Assembly: GCA_030681035.1 (NCBI GenBank)
Contig: JAUXUI010000045.1
Location: 87,715 to 151,714 of the forward strand
DNA length: 64,000 nucleotides
Source of the DNA: Lysobacteraceae bacterium
GTDB lineage: Bacteria; Pseudomonadota; Gammaproteobacteria; Xanthomonadales; Xanthomonadaceae
Direction of reading: 5' to 3'
Part shown: piece after piece, positions 30,050 to 40,872 of the stretch
Numbering within the stretch: the first letter of the stretch is position 1
Layout: each line of letters opens with the position of its first letter
Made by a program: the position numbers and the translations under genes
Notes under the pieces: generated by a model
Database searches by the model: none
What the model saw: the letters and a program-made list of their open reading frames with translations, nothing else
What the model was told of the DNA's origin: nothing

Positions 30050-31249
30050 TTAATCCGCCTGCCTGCGCAGAAACGCCGGGATGTCCAGATAACTATGATC
30101 AACCGCCGGCTCCATACTCGCCGCCGCATCATTGCGAGCACTGGCGCGCAGGCCATTGCCGGTCAAGCCCGGATTGTAATCATCCGCGTTTTCGATGGCG
30201 CCGGTGCTGCCATTGCGCACCAGCTTGATCGGACGCGCTTGCATCACCGGTTCGCGCTCACTGGCTCGCACCGGCTGCCGCACTGCGCCACGATTGAGAC
30301 CGGTGGCAACCACCGTCACGCGCACCTCGTCCTGCATATCCGGATCAAGCGAAGTACCGATGACCACCGTGGCGTCTTCGGACGCAAACTCCTCGATGGT
30401 GCGGCCGATTTCGTCAAACTCACGCATGGTGAAGTCGGGGCCGGCGGTGATGTTGACCAGCACGCCGCAGGCACCGGCCAGACTGATATCTTCCAGCAAT
30501 GGGTTGCTGACCGCAGCATCGGCGGCATCCAATGCGCGTGATTCACCACGGCCAGTGCCGGTGCCCATCATTGCCATACCCATCTCGCTCATCACTGTGC
30601 GAACATCGGCAAAATCGACATTGATCATGCCTGGGCGCACGATCAGATCGGCGATTCCCTGCACTGCGCCCAGCAACACATCGTTGGCAGCGCGAAATGC
30701 CTGCACCATGGTCGCCTCGCGGCCAAGCACGGTGATCAGCTTCTCGTTCGGCACCGTGATCAGCGAGTCGCAATGCTGGCTGAGCTCTTCGATACCCTTG
30801 AGCGCAACCTGCATCCGGCGCCGGCCCTCGAACGGGAACGGCTTGGTTACCACGGCGACGGTGAGAATGCCCATTTCCTTGGCCAGTTGCGCCACCACCG
30901 GTGCCGCACCAGTACCCGTGCCACCGCCCATGCCGGCAGTGATGAATACCATGTCAGCCCCTTCAAGCGCCTCGACAATGCGCTCGCGATCTTCCAGCGC
31001 CGATTGCCGACCCACTTCGGGGTTGGCGCCAGCGCCCAGTCCCTTGGTGACATTGCTGCCGAGTTGCAATTGCAACTTGGCACCCGAGTTGCGGATGGCC
31101 TGCGAGTCGGTATTGGCGCAGATAAACTCCACGCCCTCCACCGCGCTGTTGACCATGTGCGCAACGGCGTTACCGCCACCACCGCCGATGCCGATCACTT
31201 TGATGATCGCGTTCGGCGCCACTTTTTCGATTAACACAAACTTCGCCAT
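30050..31249 (-). CDS. ftsZ: Cell division protein FtsZ
   Basis: 399 residues from ATG 31249 with GGAGG 8 nt upstream. Tubulin-type GTPase: GIGGGGGNAV near the N-terminus, GTP signature GGGTGTGAAPVVA, T7 region around IVRPGMINVDFADV (synergy loop), a variable linker and the conserved C-terminal peptide SYLDIPAFLRRQ that binds FtsA and ZipA. It polymerises into the Z-ring. Gene order ftsQ-ftsA-ftsZ is conserved, with a 104-bp gap after ftsA that contains a small hairpin (31331-31347) and perhaps an internal promoter. Confidence 0.99.
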   Translation of the reverse strand: MAKFVLIEKVAPNAIIKVIGIGGGGGNAVAHMVNSAVEGVEFICANTDSQAIRNSGAKLQLQLGSNVTKGLGAGANPEVGRQSALEDRERIVEALEGADMVFITAGMGGGTGTGAAPVVAQLAKEMGILTVAVVTKPFPFEGRRRMQVALKGIEELSQHCDSLITVPNEKLITVLGREATMVQAFRAANDVLLGAVQGIADLIVRPGMINVDFADVRTVMSEMGMAMMGTGTGRGESRALDAADAAVSNPLLEDISLAGACGVLVNITAGPDFTMREFDEIGRTIEEFASEDATVVIGTSLDPDMQDEVRVTVVATGLNRGAVRQPVRASEREPVMQARPIKLVRNGSTGAIENADDYNPGLTGNGLRASARNDAAASMEPAVDHSYLDIPAFLRRQAD

Positions 31250-31353
31250 GGGTGTTTCCTCCGTGATTGCTGCTGTTGCCTGCTGATTTGCTACGCCCTG
31301 TTTGTGCCCATCACTGCTGCATGACCCACGCCACCGCTCTCCGGTGGGCTTGC

Positions 31354-32589
31354 TCAAAACTCGCCCCGATACCAATTGCGCAATCGTGCCAATGCCTTGC
31401 CCACCTTGCCTGGCGGCAGACTGGGCCGACTGGGATTCTCAAGTTGACTACCCCACAGCAACAGGCCAATACCGGTCGCATACACGGGGTTGTTGATGAC
31501 TTCACCAAGACCGGTAACCTGCTGCGGAATGCCCATTCGCACCGGCATATGCAGCATCTCTTCGGCCAGATCGACGACGCCTTCCATGCGCGAGGCACCA
31601 CCGGTCAATACCAAACCGGCGCGCACCAACTCCTCATAACCGGAGCGGCGCAACTCGGCCTGTACCATTTCGAAAATTTCCTCGTATCGCTCCTGCACCG
31701 CTTCGGCCAATGCCTGGCGTGCCAAGCGGCGCGGTGGCCGGTCGCCAACACTGGGCACCTGAATGGTTTCTTCGGCGGTTGCCAGTTGTGCCAAAGCGCA
31801 GGCGTAGCGCACCTTGATCTGTTCGGCCTCGGGCGTCGGTGTTCGCAATAGATGCGCGATGTCATTGGTCACCTGGTCACCGGCAATCGGCAGCGACGCG
31901 GTATGCCGGATGGCGCCCTGCACAAACACCGCGATATCGGTCGTACCGGCACCAATATCGACCAACACAACGCCAAGTTCCTTTTCGTCGTTGGTCAACA
32001 CCGCCGTGCTGGATGCCAGCGCACCGAGTACCAACTCATCAACCTGCAGGTGGCAGCGATTGATGCACTTGGTGATGTTCTGCGCTGCCGACTGCGCGCC
32101 CACTACCAGGTGCGCGCGCACTTCCAGGCGCACACCTGACATGCCAACCGGATGGCGAATGCCCTCTTGCGAGTTATCGACGATGTATTCCTGCGGTATC
32201 GCATGCAGAATTTTCTGATCAGAAGGGATCGCCACTGCTTTCGCGGCTTCCAGCACACGGTCCAGATCACCATAGGTCACCTCGCCATCGCGGATCGGCG
32301 ACATGCCCGGTGAATTGCGGCATTGCGTATGACTACCCGAAATGGATGCGTAAACCGAACGAATCTCGCAACCCGCCATCTGCTCGGCTTCTTCCAGCGC
32401 ACTTTGTATCGAGCGCACCGTTGACTCGATATCAACCACAACACCGCGCTTCATGCCGCGCGAATCGTGACTCCCCAGGCCAATGACCTCGATTGATCCG
32501 CCCGGCGTATATTCGCCGACCAGCGCCATCACCTTGGCAGTGCCAATATCCAGGCCGACGATAAGTGACTTGTCGCCTTTGCGGTTCAT
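31354..32589 (-). CDS. ftsA: Cell division protein FtsA
   Basis: 411 residues, actin-like ATPase fold: phosphate-1 VGLDIGTAKVMALVGEY, the 1C subdomain (~85-160), VVLVDIGAGTTDIAVF, and LVLTGGASRMEGV. The C-terminal amphipathic helix (KALARLRNWYRGEF) would tether FtsZ filaments to the membrane. It overlaps ftsQ by 4 nt. Confidence 0.98.
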   Translation of the reverse strand: MNRKGDKSLIVGLDIGTAKVMALVGEYTPGGSIEVIGLGSHDSRGMKRGVVVDIESTVRSIQSALEEAEQMAGCEIRSVYASISGSHTQCRNSPGMSPIRDGEVTYGDLDRVLEAAKAVAIPSDQKILHAIPQEYIVDNSQEGIRHPVGMSGVRLEVRAHLVVGAQSAAQNITKCINRCHLQVDELVLGALASSTAVLTNDEKELGVVLVDIGAGTTDIAVFVQGAIRHTASLPIAGDQVTNDIAHLLRTPTPEAEQIKVRYACALAQLATAEETIQVPSVGDRPPRRLARQALAEAVQERYEEIFEMVQAELRRSGYEELVRAGLVLTGGASRMEGVVDLAEEMLHMPVRMGIPQQVTGLGEVINNPVYATGIGLLLWGSQLENPSRPSLPPGKVGKALARLRNWYRGEF

Positions 32590-33326
32590 CGTATATTCCT
32601 TGCGTAAAACGGCGCGTCATCGCCCTGCCCGTTGTTGGCAAAGCTGAGTGCAAAACCATTGGTGTAACGAAGGTCGGCGCGTACAAATGCGGCGGTGTGG
32701 CTGGCGGTCAATTGCGGCATCGCGCGCAGCAATCGGGTAAGGCGAACCTGTGCGTCTTCTCGACCGATCACAATGCGGCTGCCATCATCCAGACGCAGGC
32801 TCCAACTGCCACGCGGCGACAGGCGCATTTCGACAACCCGCCGATCCAGTGCGGCAAAGCGCTTGTTTGCAAATTGATACAACGTGACAACTTCGGCCAC
32901 GCGCCGCAGCGGACCGCTCAGAGAAGGCAAGTGCGCCAGCGCAACATCATCGGGTGCCGAGAAGATAACGCCTTCACGCGACAGCCATTGCTGCCCACCC
33001 CAGCGGGCAAACGGTTGATGTTCGCGGACATCCACCTGCAACAGATCGGGCCAACGCTTGCGTACCTGCACCGATGCCACCCATGGCAACGCACTGGCCG
33101 AATCGCGGATGCGGCGCAGATCAATGGCGAAAAAGCCCTTGCCCAGCTCCGGCAACACGGCGGAACGCATTGCCTCGGCACTGACATGGTGCAGCTCACC
33201 GGTCACTTGCAGACGCGACAGTGGCCAGCGATCAACAGCAATCCAGCCGTTTATCACCGCAGCAACCGGCATCAGCACAACCAGCAAGGCCGCAATCCAT
33301 ATACTCAGGCGTAGCCAGGCATTCAT
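32586..33326 (-). CDS. ftsQ: Cell division protein FtsQ
   Basis: 246 residues: a short cytoplasmic start, one membrane segment (~8-27), a POTRA domain (~33-105, WPLSRLQVTGELHHVSAEAM onwards) and the FtsQ beta domain. Part of the FtsQLB divisome subcomplex. ATG 33326 with GGAGG 5 nt upstream defines the start. Upstream, a 346-bp repeat island separates it from ddlB, unlike the rest of the tightly packed cluster. Confidence 0.95.
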   Translation of the reverse strand: MNAWLRLSIWIAALLVVLMPVAAVINGWIAVDRWPLSRLQVTGELHHVSAEAMRSAVLPELGKGFFAIDLRRIRDSASALPWVASVQVRKRWPDLLQVDVREHQPFARWGGQQWLSREGVIFSAPDDVALAHLPSLSGPLRRVAEVVTLYQFANKRFAALDRRVVEMRLSPRGSWSLRLDDGSRIVIGREDAQVRLTRLLRAMPQLTASHTAAFVRADLRYTNGFALSFANNGQGDDAPFYARNIR

Positions 33327-33672
33327 GCGAACCTCCAGATGCCGGGACCCGGGACCCGGGACCCGGGACCCGGAACGGCAGCGAACGCAGTGCCCTGCGC
33401 CTGTTCGTTCGTCCTGCGGCAAACAGCCGTTGCGTACCTACCTCGTCCCATTGCTCGACGCCCATGCATTGGCGCTTCCCAGCTTCCTGACCCGCAAACG
33501 GCAGCAAGCGCAACGCCCCGCGCATGTACGCTCGTTCTGCGGCAAGCAGCGGTTGGGCACCTGCCTCGCACCCTTATTTGACGTGGATGCATTGGTTCTT
33601 CCCGGGTCCCGGGTCCCGGGTCCCGTGGTCCCGACTTCACCGGACCGCAACTCCCGGATGTCTTGAAGCGCG
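33327..33672. repeat. 346-bp repeat island between ddlB and ftsQ
   Basis: Non-coding. About four GGGACCC heptamers (33344-33372) on one side and about four GGGTCCC heptamers (33600-33626) on the other are inverted relative to each other. Between them, an imperfect direct duplication of ~100 bp has copies beginning at 33376 and 33499 (period 123 bp; both read GGCAGC...TGCGGCAA...CAGC). The open frames crossing it are repetitive and lack ribosome sites. It interrupts the otherwise overlapping dcw gene order. Confidence 0.75.
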
Positions 33673-34617
33673 TCACGACGCCTCCCCGACCAAGGTCAGT
33701 TCAAGAATGCGCCAGCACAACGTGTCGAAATCGATACCGATTGCCTGTGCTGCTTTAGGTACCAGTGAATGGCTGGTCATGCCCGGCGCAGTGTTCACTT
33801 CGAGCAGCCAATTGTTGCCGGCATGATCGCGCATGACGTCGACACGGCCCCAGCCGCTGCAGCCGAGTGCTGTAAATGCATGCAGCGCCAGCGCTCGCAT
33901 CTGCGCTTCGGCGACTGGGCTATCAAGGCCCGGACATACGTACTGTGTGTCATGGGCGAGGTATTTGGCGTGATAGTCGTAATACTCACCGGCCGGCACA
34001 ATGCGAATACTGGGCAGGGCGCTATCACCCAAAATACCGACCGTGTATTCGCCACCGACAATCAGTTGCTCCATCAACAACTCGCCGGGATAACGCGCCG
34101 CAAGGGTAACTGCCTGCTCCAGATCGTCAAGCACGAACACCCGGCTGATGCCCACGCTGGAACCTTCGCAGGCTGGTTTGACGACAACCGGCAAACCCAA
34201 TTGCTGTGCCGCTGCACGCACATCCTCGCCAGGCGACAAACGCGCGTAGCGTGGCGTAGGCAGCCCGAGTGCCAGCCAGATCTGCTTGCTGCGAATCTTG
34301 TCCATGGCCAGTGCGGTACCCAGCACCGTCGAGCCGGTAGCCGGGATGGCAAAGGCTTCAAGCAACCCCTGCACCACGCCATCTTCGCCGCCACCCTTGT
34401 TGCCGTGCAGAATGTTGAATACCCGATCATAGGCATGCTGTTGCAGGCCAGAGAGCAAGGCCGGGACGCCATCGACCGCCACGGCGTCAACACCGCGAGC
34501 ACGCAGCGCGTCCAGCACATTTTTACCGGAGTTGAGTGACACCTCGCGTTCGCTGCTGGTGCCCCCCATCAGCACCGCGACGCGGCCAAACTGGCGCGGA
34601 TCGTTGTGCGCGCTCAT
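33673..34617 (-). CDS. ddlB: D-alanine--D-alanine ligase
   Basis: 314 residues, ATP-grasp fold: [38 protein letters not shown] (with a slightly longer glycine loop than E. coli DdlB), [36 protein letters not shown], and the metal site [20 protein letters not shown]. It makes the D-Ala-D-Ala dipeptide for peptidoglycan. It overlaps murC by 4 nt. Confidence 0.97.
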   Translation of the reverse strand: MSAHNDPRQFGRVAVLMGGTSSEREVSLNSGKNVLDALRARGVDAVAVDGVPALLSGLQQHAYDRVFNILHGNKGGGEDGVVQGLLEAFAIPATGSTVLGTALAMDKIRSKQIWLALGLPTPRYARLSPGEDVRAAAQQLGLPVVVKPACEGSSVGISRVFVLDDLEQAVTLAARYPGELLMEQLIVGGEYTVGILGDSALPSIRIVPAGEYYDYHAKYLAHDTQYVCPGLDSPVAEAQMRALALHAFTALGCSGWGRVDVMRDHAGNNWLLEVNTAPGMTSHSLVPKAAQAIGIDFDTLCWRILELTLVGEAS

Positions 34618-36050
34618 GCGTTACCCTCCCGTGCTGGCAAACCATGCTCAGCCAGACCGGCTGCGAGCTGACCGATATCGCCAGCACCCATGACGATCAG
34701 TAAATCACCGTCTGTCAGCACGTCGGCAAGCACCTCCGGCAATTCGCGCGCACTGCCGACCAAAACCGGATCGATGCGCCCACGGGCGCGAATGGCACGC
34801 GCCAGTGCCTTGCTGTCGGCGCCAATGATGGGCGCCTCGCCAGCCGGATAGACTTCGGTCAGCACCAATGCATCAGCCTGCGACAGCACCGCCACAAAAT
34901 CGTCGAGCAGATCCCGGGTGCGGGTATAACGATGCGGTTGAAATGCGATTACCAGGCGCTTGCCCGGCCAGCCAGCGCGTGCGGCATCGAATACCGCCTG
35001 CAATTCTGCCGGGTGATGGCCATAGTCATCCACCAGCAATGCCGAACCATTTGCCAGTAACAACTCACCCTTGATGTTGAAGCGTCGGCCAATACCCTGA
35101 AACTGCGCCAATGCCTGCGCGATGTCGTTGGCCTCGACACCCAATTGCCAGCCAACCGCCGCAGCGGCCAGTGCATTGAGTACGTTGTGCCGACCCGGCA
35201 GATTCAGCGTCACCGGCAACGGCGCGCAATCGGGAAGATGCAACACAAACCGGGTTTGCGCCCCGTCCTGCTGCACCTGCTCGGCGCGCACATCGGCGTT
35301 GACGGCAAAGCCATAGCGCATTACGTGACGCGGCATGGATTGCGCAAGCACTGCCACTTCCGGGTCGTCGATGCACAGCACGGCAAGCCCGTAGAACGGC
35401 AGGCGATGCAGGAACTCGGAAAATGCCGCTTGCACGCGGGCAAAATCGCCGCCGTAGTTTTCCAGGTGGTCGGCATCGATATTGGTGACCACTGAAATCA
35501 ACGGGCTGAGTCGCAAAAAGCTGCCATCGCTTTCATCGGCCTCGGCCACCAACCATTGGCCACTGCCGAGGCGCGCATTGACGCCCGCCGACAGCAGCTG
35601 CCCACCGATGACAAACGTCGGATCAAGGCCGCCTTGCGCCAGCACGCTGGCGATCAAACTGGTCGTTGTCGTTTTGCCGTGGGTGCCGGCTACCGCGATG
35701 CCGCGACGGAAGCGCAACAACTCGGCAAGCATTTCGTCGCGCGGCACCACCGGAATACGCCGCTCATGGGCAGCACGCAATTCCGGGTTGTCGCTGCGAA
35801 TGGCGCTGGACACTACCACCACATCGACATCCGCCAGGTTTTCAGCGGCATGGCCAAGGCGGATGCTGGCACCGAGCGCTTCCAGCCGGCGGGTGCTGGC
35901 GCTGGCGCCGATATCCGAGCCAGTGACCTGATAACCCAGAGTCACCAACACTTCCGCGATGCCGCTCATGCCGACACCGCCGATGCCGATGAAATGCACA
36001 TGCGAGAACACGCGTGCCAGATCGCCACTGTCAGCCAATCGACGATTCAT
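34614..36050 (-). CDS. murC: UDP-N-acetylmuramate--L-alanine ligase
   Basis: 478 residues. [18 protein letters not shown] loop [31 protein letters not shown] and the C-terminal domain with [15 protein letters not shown] and [16 protein letters not shown] are characteristic of MurC. It adds L-alanine to UDP-MurNAc. It overlaps murG and ddlB by 4 nt each. Confidence 0.98.
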   Translation of the reverse strand: MNRRLADSGDLARVFSHVHFIGIGGVGMSGIAEVLVTLGYQVTGSDIGASASTRRLEALGASIRLGHAAENLADVDVVVVSSAIRSDNPELRAAHERRIPVVPRDEMLAELLRFRRGIAVAGTHGKTTTTSLIASVLAQGGLDPTFVIGGQLLSAGVNARLGSGQWLVAEADESDGSFLRLSPLISVVTNIDADHLENYGGDFARVQAAFSEFLHRLPFYGLAVLCIDDPEVAVLAQSMPRHVMRYGFAVNADVRAEQVQQDGAQTRFVLHLPDCAPLPVTLNLPGRHNVLNALAAAAVGWQLGVEANDIAQALAQFQGIGRRFNIKGELLLANGSALLVDDYGHHPAELQAVFDAARAGWPGKRLVIAFQPHRYTRTRDLLDDFVAVLSQADALVLTEVYPAGEAPIIGADSKALARAIRARGRIDPVLVGSARELPEVLADVLTDGDLLIVMGAGDIGQLAAGLAEHGLPAREGNA

Positions 36051-37141
36051 GCGGCAGCCTGCGCGATGATTGCTTCTGCGACGTGTTCGGCCGCGCGCGG
36101 CTGCGCCAGCGCCTGTGCCGCCTGCGCCATCGCCAGCAAGCTCACGCGATCCCGATGCAGCCGAACAATCTCGACAGCAAGGTGACGGGCAAGATCAGGC
36201 GACTCAGGCAACAGCACCGCTGCCGATTGCTGCGAGAGGAACTCGGCATTGCGGGTTTGGTGGTCATCCACGGCATGCGGAAATGGCACCAGCACACTGG
36301 CCACACCGACAGCGCATAGCTCAGCCAGCGTCAGCGCGCCGGCACGGCATATCACCAGGTCGGCCCATGCATACGCTGCCGCCATGTCCTCGATAAACGG
36401 TTCAATGCTGGCGTGTACCTGCATGCGCGCGTAGCCCTTGCCCGTCACATCGTGCTGGTTGGCACCGCATTGATGGCGAATCTGATACGGCACCGACGTG
36501 CCCAACCGCGCTAGCGCAACCGGCAACGCCTGATTCAGCGCGCGCGCGCCCTGACTGCCACCGAGCACGAGGATGTGAAACGCGTCGTCGGCATTACGCA
36601 CGCGCTTGGCTGGCTCGGGCAGCGTTGTCAGCGCCTCGCGCACCGGGTTGCCCAGCCATTGCGTGTTTCGCCCCGGGAAACTGTCAGGGAATCCGCACAG
36701 TACCTGGCGTGCCAAGCGCACCAGAATACGGTTGGTCAGGCCGGGCGCACGATTTTGCTCATGCACCAGCAACGGCGTCTTCAGCAACCACGCGGCGATA
36801 CCACCAGGGCCAGCGGCGAAGCCGCCAAAACTGATCACTGCACGCGGCTGGTGCTTGCGCAGCACCGCAATGGATTGCAGCACGGCACGGGCAATGACAA
36901 ACGGCGACAGCAACATTCGCAAAACACCCTTGCCACGCACTGCACGCACGTTGATGGTTTCGATGGCAATGCCGGCCACTGGCACCAGACGGGTTTCCAT
37001 GCCGCCGGCTGAACCCAGCCAGAGCACGGGCACACCACGCGCATGCAATGCACGGGCCACCGCAATACCCGGAAAAATATGGCCGCCGGTGCCGCCAGCG
37101 AGGATCAACACCGGCTGCGGCTCGTATGGGATGTGATTCAT
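36047..37141 (-). CDS. murG: Lipid II synthase MurG (UDP-GlcNAc transferase)
   Basis: 364 residues of GT-B fold. N-terminal [20 protein letters not shown] (glycine-rich loop 1), [49 protein letters not shown], and C-terminal [20 protein letters not shown]. It acts at the inner membrane face, converting lipid I to lipid II. 4-nt overlaps with ftsW and murC. Confidence 0.98.
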   Translation of the reverse strand: MNHIPYEPQPVLILAGGTGGHIFPGIAVARALHARGVPVLWLGSAGGMETRLVPVAGIAIETINVRAVRGKGVLRMLLSPFVIARAVLQSIAVLRKHQPRAVISFGGFAAGPGGIAAWLLKTPLLVHEQNRAPGLTNRILVRLARQVLCGFPDSFPGRNTQWLGNPVREALTTLPEPAKRVRNADDAFHILVLGGSQGARALNQALPVALARLGTSVPYQIRHQCGANQHDVTGKGYARMQVHASIEPFIEDMAAAYAWADLVICRAGALTLAELCAVGVASVLVPFPHAVDDHQTRNAEFLSQQSAAVLLPESPDLARHLAVEIVRLHRDRVSLLAMAQAAQALAQPRAAEHVAEAIIAQAAA

Positions 37142-38409
37142 GCCACCGCTCCCAACGTCGGTTCGCGGCGTTGCCGCGACATGGCGTTATCAGGTATTGC
37201 CGTTGGCACGAACTCGGCTTCATCGGCGAGATCGGCGCGTACACGCGCCACCTTGCGTTCGGCGCGATCGAGCTCCAGGCTTACGCGCAGCAGCAAGCCG
37301 ATGGCCGCGCAGGTCATCAACACACTCGACCCCCCCGATGAAATCAGCGGCAGGGTCAATCCCTTGGTCGGCAGCACTCCCAGGTTCACGCCGATCGACA
37401 CCAGTGCCTGCAAGCTGATCCACAGCGCCACACCAAATGCGCAGTACGCCGAAAACAGCCGCTGCAACTCGATGGCACGCAGGCCGATCCATAGCGCCCG
37501 TCCGGCGAATCCGGCGTACAGGGCAATCACCAGCATTACCCCGGCGAAGCCGAGTTCTTCGGCAATCACCGCCAGAATGAAATCGGTGTGCGCTTCGGGC
37601 AGATAAAACAGCTTCTGCACACTGGCACCCAGGCCAACGCCGAACCACTCGCCGCGCCCAATCGCTATCAGCGCCTGGGTGAGCTGGAAGCCATCCTTGA
37701 ATGGATCGGCCCACGGGTCGAGGAATGAGGTCAGGCGGCGAATACGATACGACTCGGAGACCGCGACCATGGCCAGCATCGGCAAACCAATCAACACCGG
37801 TGCCATCAGCCGTGGCAGGCTTACTCCGCCAAGAATCAACATGCCGCCAACAACCGAGCACAGCAACATCGCCGAGCCAAAATCAGGCTGCAACAGCAAG
37901 AACGTCACCATCGCAATCAGCACGCCAATCGGCTTGAGCATCGCTCGCCAGCTTTGTTGCAGCTCGTGGTAGTAGCGCTTGAGATAACTTGCCAGCCACA
38001 CGATGAGCAGCAACTTGACCGCTTCAACAACCTGGAAGTTCGAGACCCCGAAGTTGATCCAGCGCCGCGCACCGTTCACCGAATGCCCCAACCCCGGCAA
38101 GTACACCGCACCCAGCAGCACGAAACAGGCAATCAACAACCATGGGCTGCGTTGTTCGATCCAGCGCAGCTCGGTGCGCACGATGACCGCCGCAATCGCG
38201 CAGCCGGCGAGCAGGAAAATCGCGTGCCGGACGAGAAAATAGGTTTCACTGACCTTGAAACCCTCGGCCACCGCAACCGAGCTGGATGCCACCATCACCA
38301 GACCGAAAGCGGCAAGCACGGCAAAAATCAGCAGCAGCCACGGGTCCATGCGGCCCTCGATGGCATCGAGCCGTTGCGCTTGATCGCTACGCTGGAATGA
38401 CCCGAGCAT
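37138..38409 (-). CDS. ftsW: Lipid II polymerase FtsW (SEDS family)
   Basis: 423 residues, about ten membrane segments. SEDS features: GLGHSVNGARRWINFG, LLLQPDFGSAMLL, the catalytic loop region around SYRIRRLTSFLDPWADPFKDGFQLTQ, and PEAHTDFILAVIAEELGF. It is the septal glycosyltransferase working with FtsI. The ATG at 38409 lies 2 bp after the mraY stop; longer in-frame starts run into mraY and were rejected. murD, usually found between mraY and ftsW, is absent. Confidence 0.96.
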   Translation of the reverse strand: MLGSFQRSDQAQRLDAIEGRMDPWLLLIFAVLAAFGLVMVASSSVAVAEGFKVSETYFLVRHAIFLLAGCAIAAVIVRTELRWIEQRSPWLLIACFVLLGAVYLPGLGHSVNGARRWINFGVSNFQVVEAVKLLLIVWLASYLKRYYHELQQSWRAMLKPIGVLIAMVTFLLLQPDFGSAMLLCSVVGGMLILGGVSLPRLMAPVLIGLPMLAMVAVSESYRIRRLTSFLDPWADPFKDGFQLTQALIAIGRGEWFGVGLGASVQKLFYLPEAHTDFILAVIAEELGFAGVMLVIALYAGFAGRALWIGLRAIELQRLFSAYCAFGVALWISLQALVSIGVNLGVLPTKGLTLPLISSGGSSVLMTCAAIGLLLRVSLELDRAERKVARVRADLADEAEFVPTAIPDNAMSRQRREPTLGAVA

Positions 38410-38411
38410 AC

Positions 38412-39494
38412 TCAGCGCACCTTCAACGTGGCCAGCCCGACAAGGACCAGCACCACGGAAATGATCCAGAAGCGCACGATCACGCGCGGTTCCGGCCAGC
38501 CCTTGAGCTCGAAGTGATGATGGATTGGCGCCATGCGAAACACGCGCCGACCGGTGAGCTTGAATGACGCCACTTGCAGCATCACCGACACGGTTTCCAG
38601 TACAAACACGCCACCCATTACCACCAGCACCAGTTCCTGGCGCACGATCACGGCGATGGCACCCAGCGCCGCCCCCAATGCCAGCGCGCCGATATCGCCC
38701 ATGAACACCATCGCCGGATAGGTGTTGAACCACAGGAACCCAAGCCCGGCGCCGGCAATCGCGGCGCAGACGATAGCCAGCTCACCGGCGCCCGGTACAG
38801 CGGGAATCTGTAGATATTGCGAAAACACCGCATTGCCCGACACGTAGGCAAACACGCCCAGAGCACCGGCAACCAATACCGTCGGCATGATCGCCAAACC
38901 ATCGAGGCCATCGGTCAGATTGACCGCATTGGAGAAACCGACGATCCAGAAATAGGCGACCAGCACAAACGCCGCTCCGAGCGGCAACGCGACATTTTTC
39001 AGCAACGGCAAGTAGAAAGTGGTGTTGGAAGCCGCGTCGGCAGTGTGGAACAACACCAGTGCCGCCACCAGGCCAGCGACCGACTGCAGGGCATACTTCC
39101 AGCGCGACTTCAGGCCATTGGGGTCTCGCCGCACGATCTTGATCCAGTCGTCATACCAACCAATCGCACCAAAGCTCAGCAGTACGCCCAGCACCACCCA
39201 CACGTAGCGGTTGCCAAGATCACTCCACAGCAGGCTCGCCACGGTTACTGCCATCAAAATCAGAGCGCCACCCATCGTGGGTGTGCCGGCCTTGCTTAAA
39301 TGCGATACCGGGCCATCGCTGCGAATCGGCTGACCACCGCGTAGTGTGCCAAGGCGACGAATGACCATCGGCCCCAATGCCAGTGACAAGCCCAGCGCCG
39401 TAAGTGCGCTGAGAATTGCGCGCACCGTGATGTAGCCAAACAAGGCGAAGCTCTGATCCAGCCATTTCAGCCAATGTGCGAGTTCAAGCAGCAT
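38412..39494 (-). CDS. mraY: Phospho-MurNAc-pentapeptide transferase MraY
   Basis: 360 residues, ten membrane helices. Catalytic motifs: [12 protein letters not shown] (Asp pair), [41 protein letters not shown] and [13 protein letters not shown]. It transfers phospho-MurNAc-pentapeptide to undecaprenyl phosphate, making lipid I. It overlaps murF by 11 nt and is followed directly by ftsW. Confidence 0.98.
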   Translation of the reverse strand: MLLELAHWLKWLDQSFALFGYITVRAILSALTALGLSLALGPMVIRRLGTLRGGQPIRSDGPVSHLSKAGTPTMGGALILMAVTVASLLWSDLGNRYVWVVLGVLLSFGAIGWYDDWIKIVRRDPNGLKSRWKYALQSVAGLVAALVLFHTADAASNTTFYLPLLKNVALPLGAAFVLVAYFWIVGFSNAVNLTDGLDGLAIMPTVLVAGALGVFAYVSGNAVFSQYLQIPAVPGAGELAIVCAAIAGAGLGFLWFNTYPAMVFMGDIGALALGAALGAIAVIVRQELVLVVMGGVFVLETVSVMLQVASFKLTGRRVFRMAPIHHHFELKGWPEPRVIVRFWIISVVLVLVGLATLKVR

Positions 39495-40872
39495 GATCGC
39501 TCCCGGGTTGCGAAAGCGCGGGGCATAGCGCTGCCACCACGTTCTCCATCGCGCTGGAGCGCGAGCCTTTAACCAGTATTTGCAGCGGTGTGCGCATCAC
39601 CCGATCGGCCAATGCGGCGCGAAGCGCCTGAATCAGCGTGGCCTGATCGTGGAAGTGCCGACCACCATCGCCAAAGGCGCGGCTGGTCGCCTGGCTCAGA
39701 CTGCCCACTGTCCACAGCGCCGACAACCCAGCCCGCCGTGCTCGGTCGCCCAGCTCCGCGTGCAGGATGGCACTGCCCTCGCCCAGTTCGGCCATGTCGC
39801 CAAGCACCAGCCAGCTATCGCCAAAAAAAACCGCCAGACGATCAATGGCCGCCGCAACCGAACCCGGGTTGGCGTTGTAACTGTCATCAATCAATTGCAC
39901 CGTGTCACTCAACACCCGCACCTGCTGGCGACCCGGCACGCCACGTGCCACGCACAAGCCATCGGCAATCACTGCCGCCGACACACCCGCCGCGTGCGCC
40001 ATTGCCGCTGCTGCCAGTGCGTTCATCACGTTGTGGCGGCCCTGCAACAGCAGGCGCACCGGCACGCTGCCGTCTGGCAGATGCAGCTGGAAGCGGCTGC
40101 CCTCGTCGTCAAATGCGATGCGATCGGCGTTGATATCGGCGCTATGTTCAAGCCCGTAGCGCAGGCATCGCCGTGGCTTGGCAACGTCCGCAAAGTATTG
40201 ACTGAAGGCATCATCGGCATTGATGATCGCCACGCCATCGGCGGGCAACGCCTCGTAAATCGCGCCTTTGGTCTGCGCGATGCCGAGCAGGCTGCCCATG
40301 CGTTCGAGGTGGGCCGGCGCGATGTTGTTGACCAGAGCAATGTCCGGGCGGGCAATCGAGCTCAAGTAGGCGATATCGTCAGGTTTGCCAGCACCCATTT
40401 CGTAGATCGCATACGTTACCTGCTCGGGTGCATCGAGCACCGCCAGCGGCAGGCCGATCTCGTTGTTGCGATTGCCGGGGTTGGCATAGCTTGGGGCTTG
40501 GCGCGAAAGAATCGCCAGCAGCAGTGCCTTGACCGACGTTTTACCGTTGCTGCCAGTGAGTGCCAACACACGAGTGGCACGTTCGGCCTGCACTGCTGCG
40601 GCGATGTCACCAAGTGCTGCCACCGTGTCGGCACACAGCAATTGCGGCAGGCCACTTTGTACCGGCCGTGACACCAGCAGCGCGGCAGCGCCTGCCTGCG
40701 CTGCCTGCGCGCAAAAATCATGGCCATCAAAGCGCTCGCCGACTATGGCAACAAACAATGCACCGGGCGCGACATTGCGCGAATCGATAGTGAGCGATGG
40801 CACCGTTGCATCATCACCGAGCAGGCGCGCACTGCACCAAGCGGCGATCTGCGATAGCAACAGGGGCGTCAC
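39484..40872 (-). CDS. murF: UDP-MurNAc-tripeptide--D-Ala-D-Ala ligase
   Basis: 462 residues. ATP loop [61 protein letters not shown] and [18 protein letters not shown] are MurF hallmarks. It completes the pentapeptide. 4-nt overlap with murE. Confidence 0.98.
   Translation of the reverse strand: MTPLLLSQIAAWCSARLLGDDATVPSLTIDSRNVAPGALFVAIVGERFDGHDFCAQAAQAGAAALLVSRPVQSGLPQLLCADTVAALGDIAAAVQAERATRVLALTGSNGKTSVKALLLAILSRQAPSYANPGNRNNEIGLPLAVLDAPEQVTYAIYEMGAGKPDDIAYLSSIARPDIALVNNIAPAHLERMGSLLGIAQTKGAIYEALPADGVAIINADDAFSQYFADVAKPRRCLRYGLEHSADINADRIAFDDEGSRFQLHLPDGSVPVRLLLQGRHNVMNALAAAAMAHAAGVSAAVIADGLCVARGVPGRQQVRVLSDTVQLIDDSYNANPGSVAAAIDRLAVFFGDSWLVLGDMAELGEGSAILHAELGDRARRAGLSALWTVGSLSQATSRAFGDGGRHFHDQATLIQALRAALADRVMRTPLQILVKGSRSSAMENVVAALCPALSQPGSDHAA

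Noticed and set aside
33323..33676. A 117-codon minus-strand gene between ddlB and ftsQ
   Set aside because: It consists of translated heptamers and the duplicated repeat, without a ribosome site or domain.
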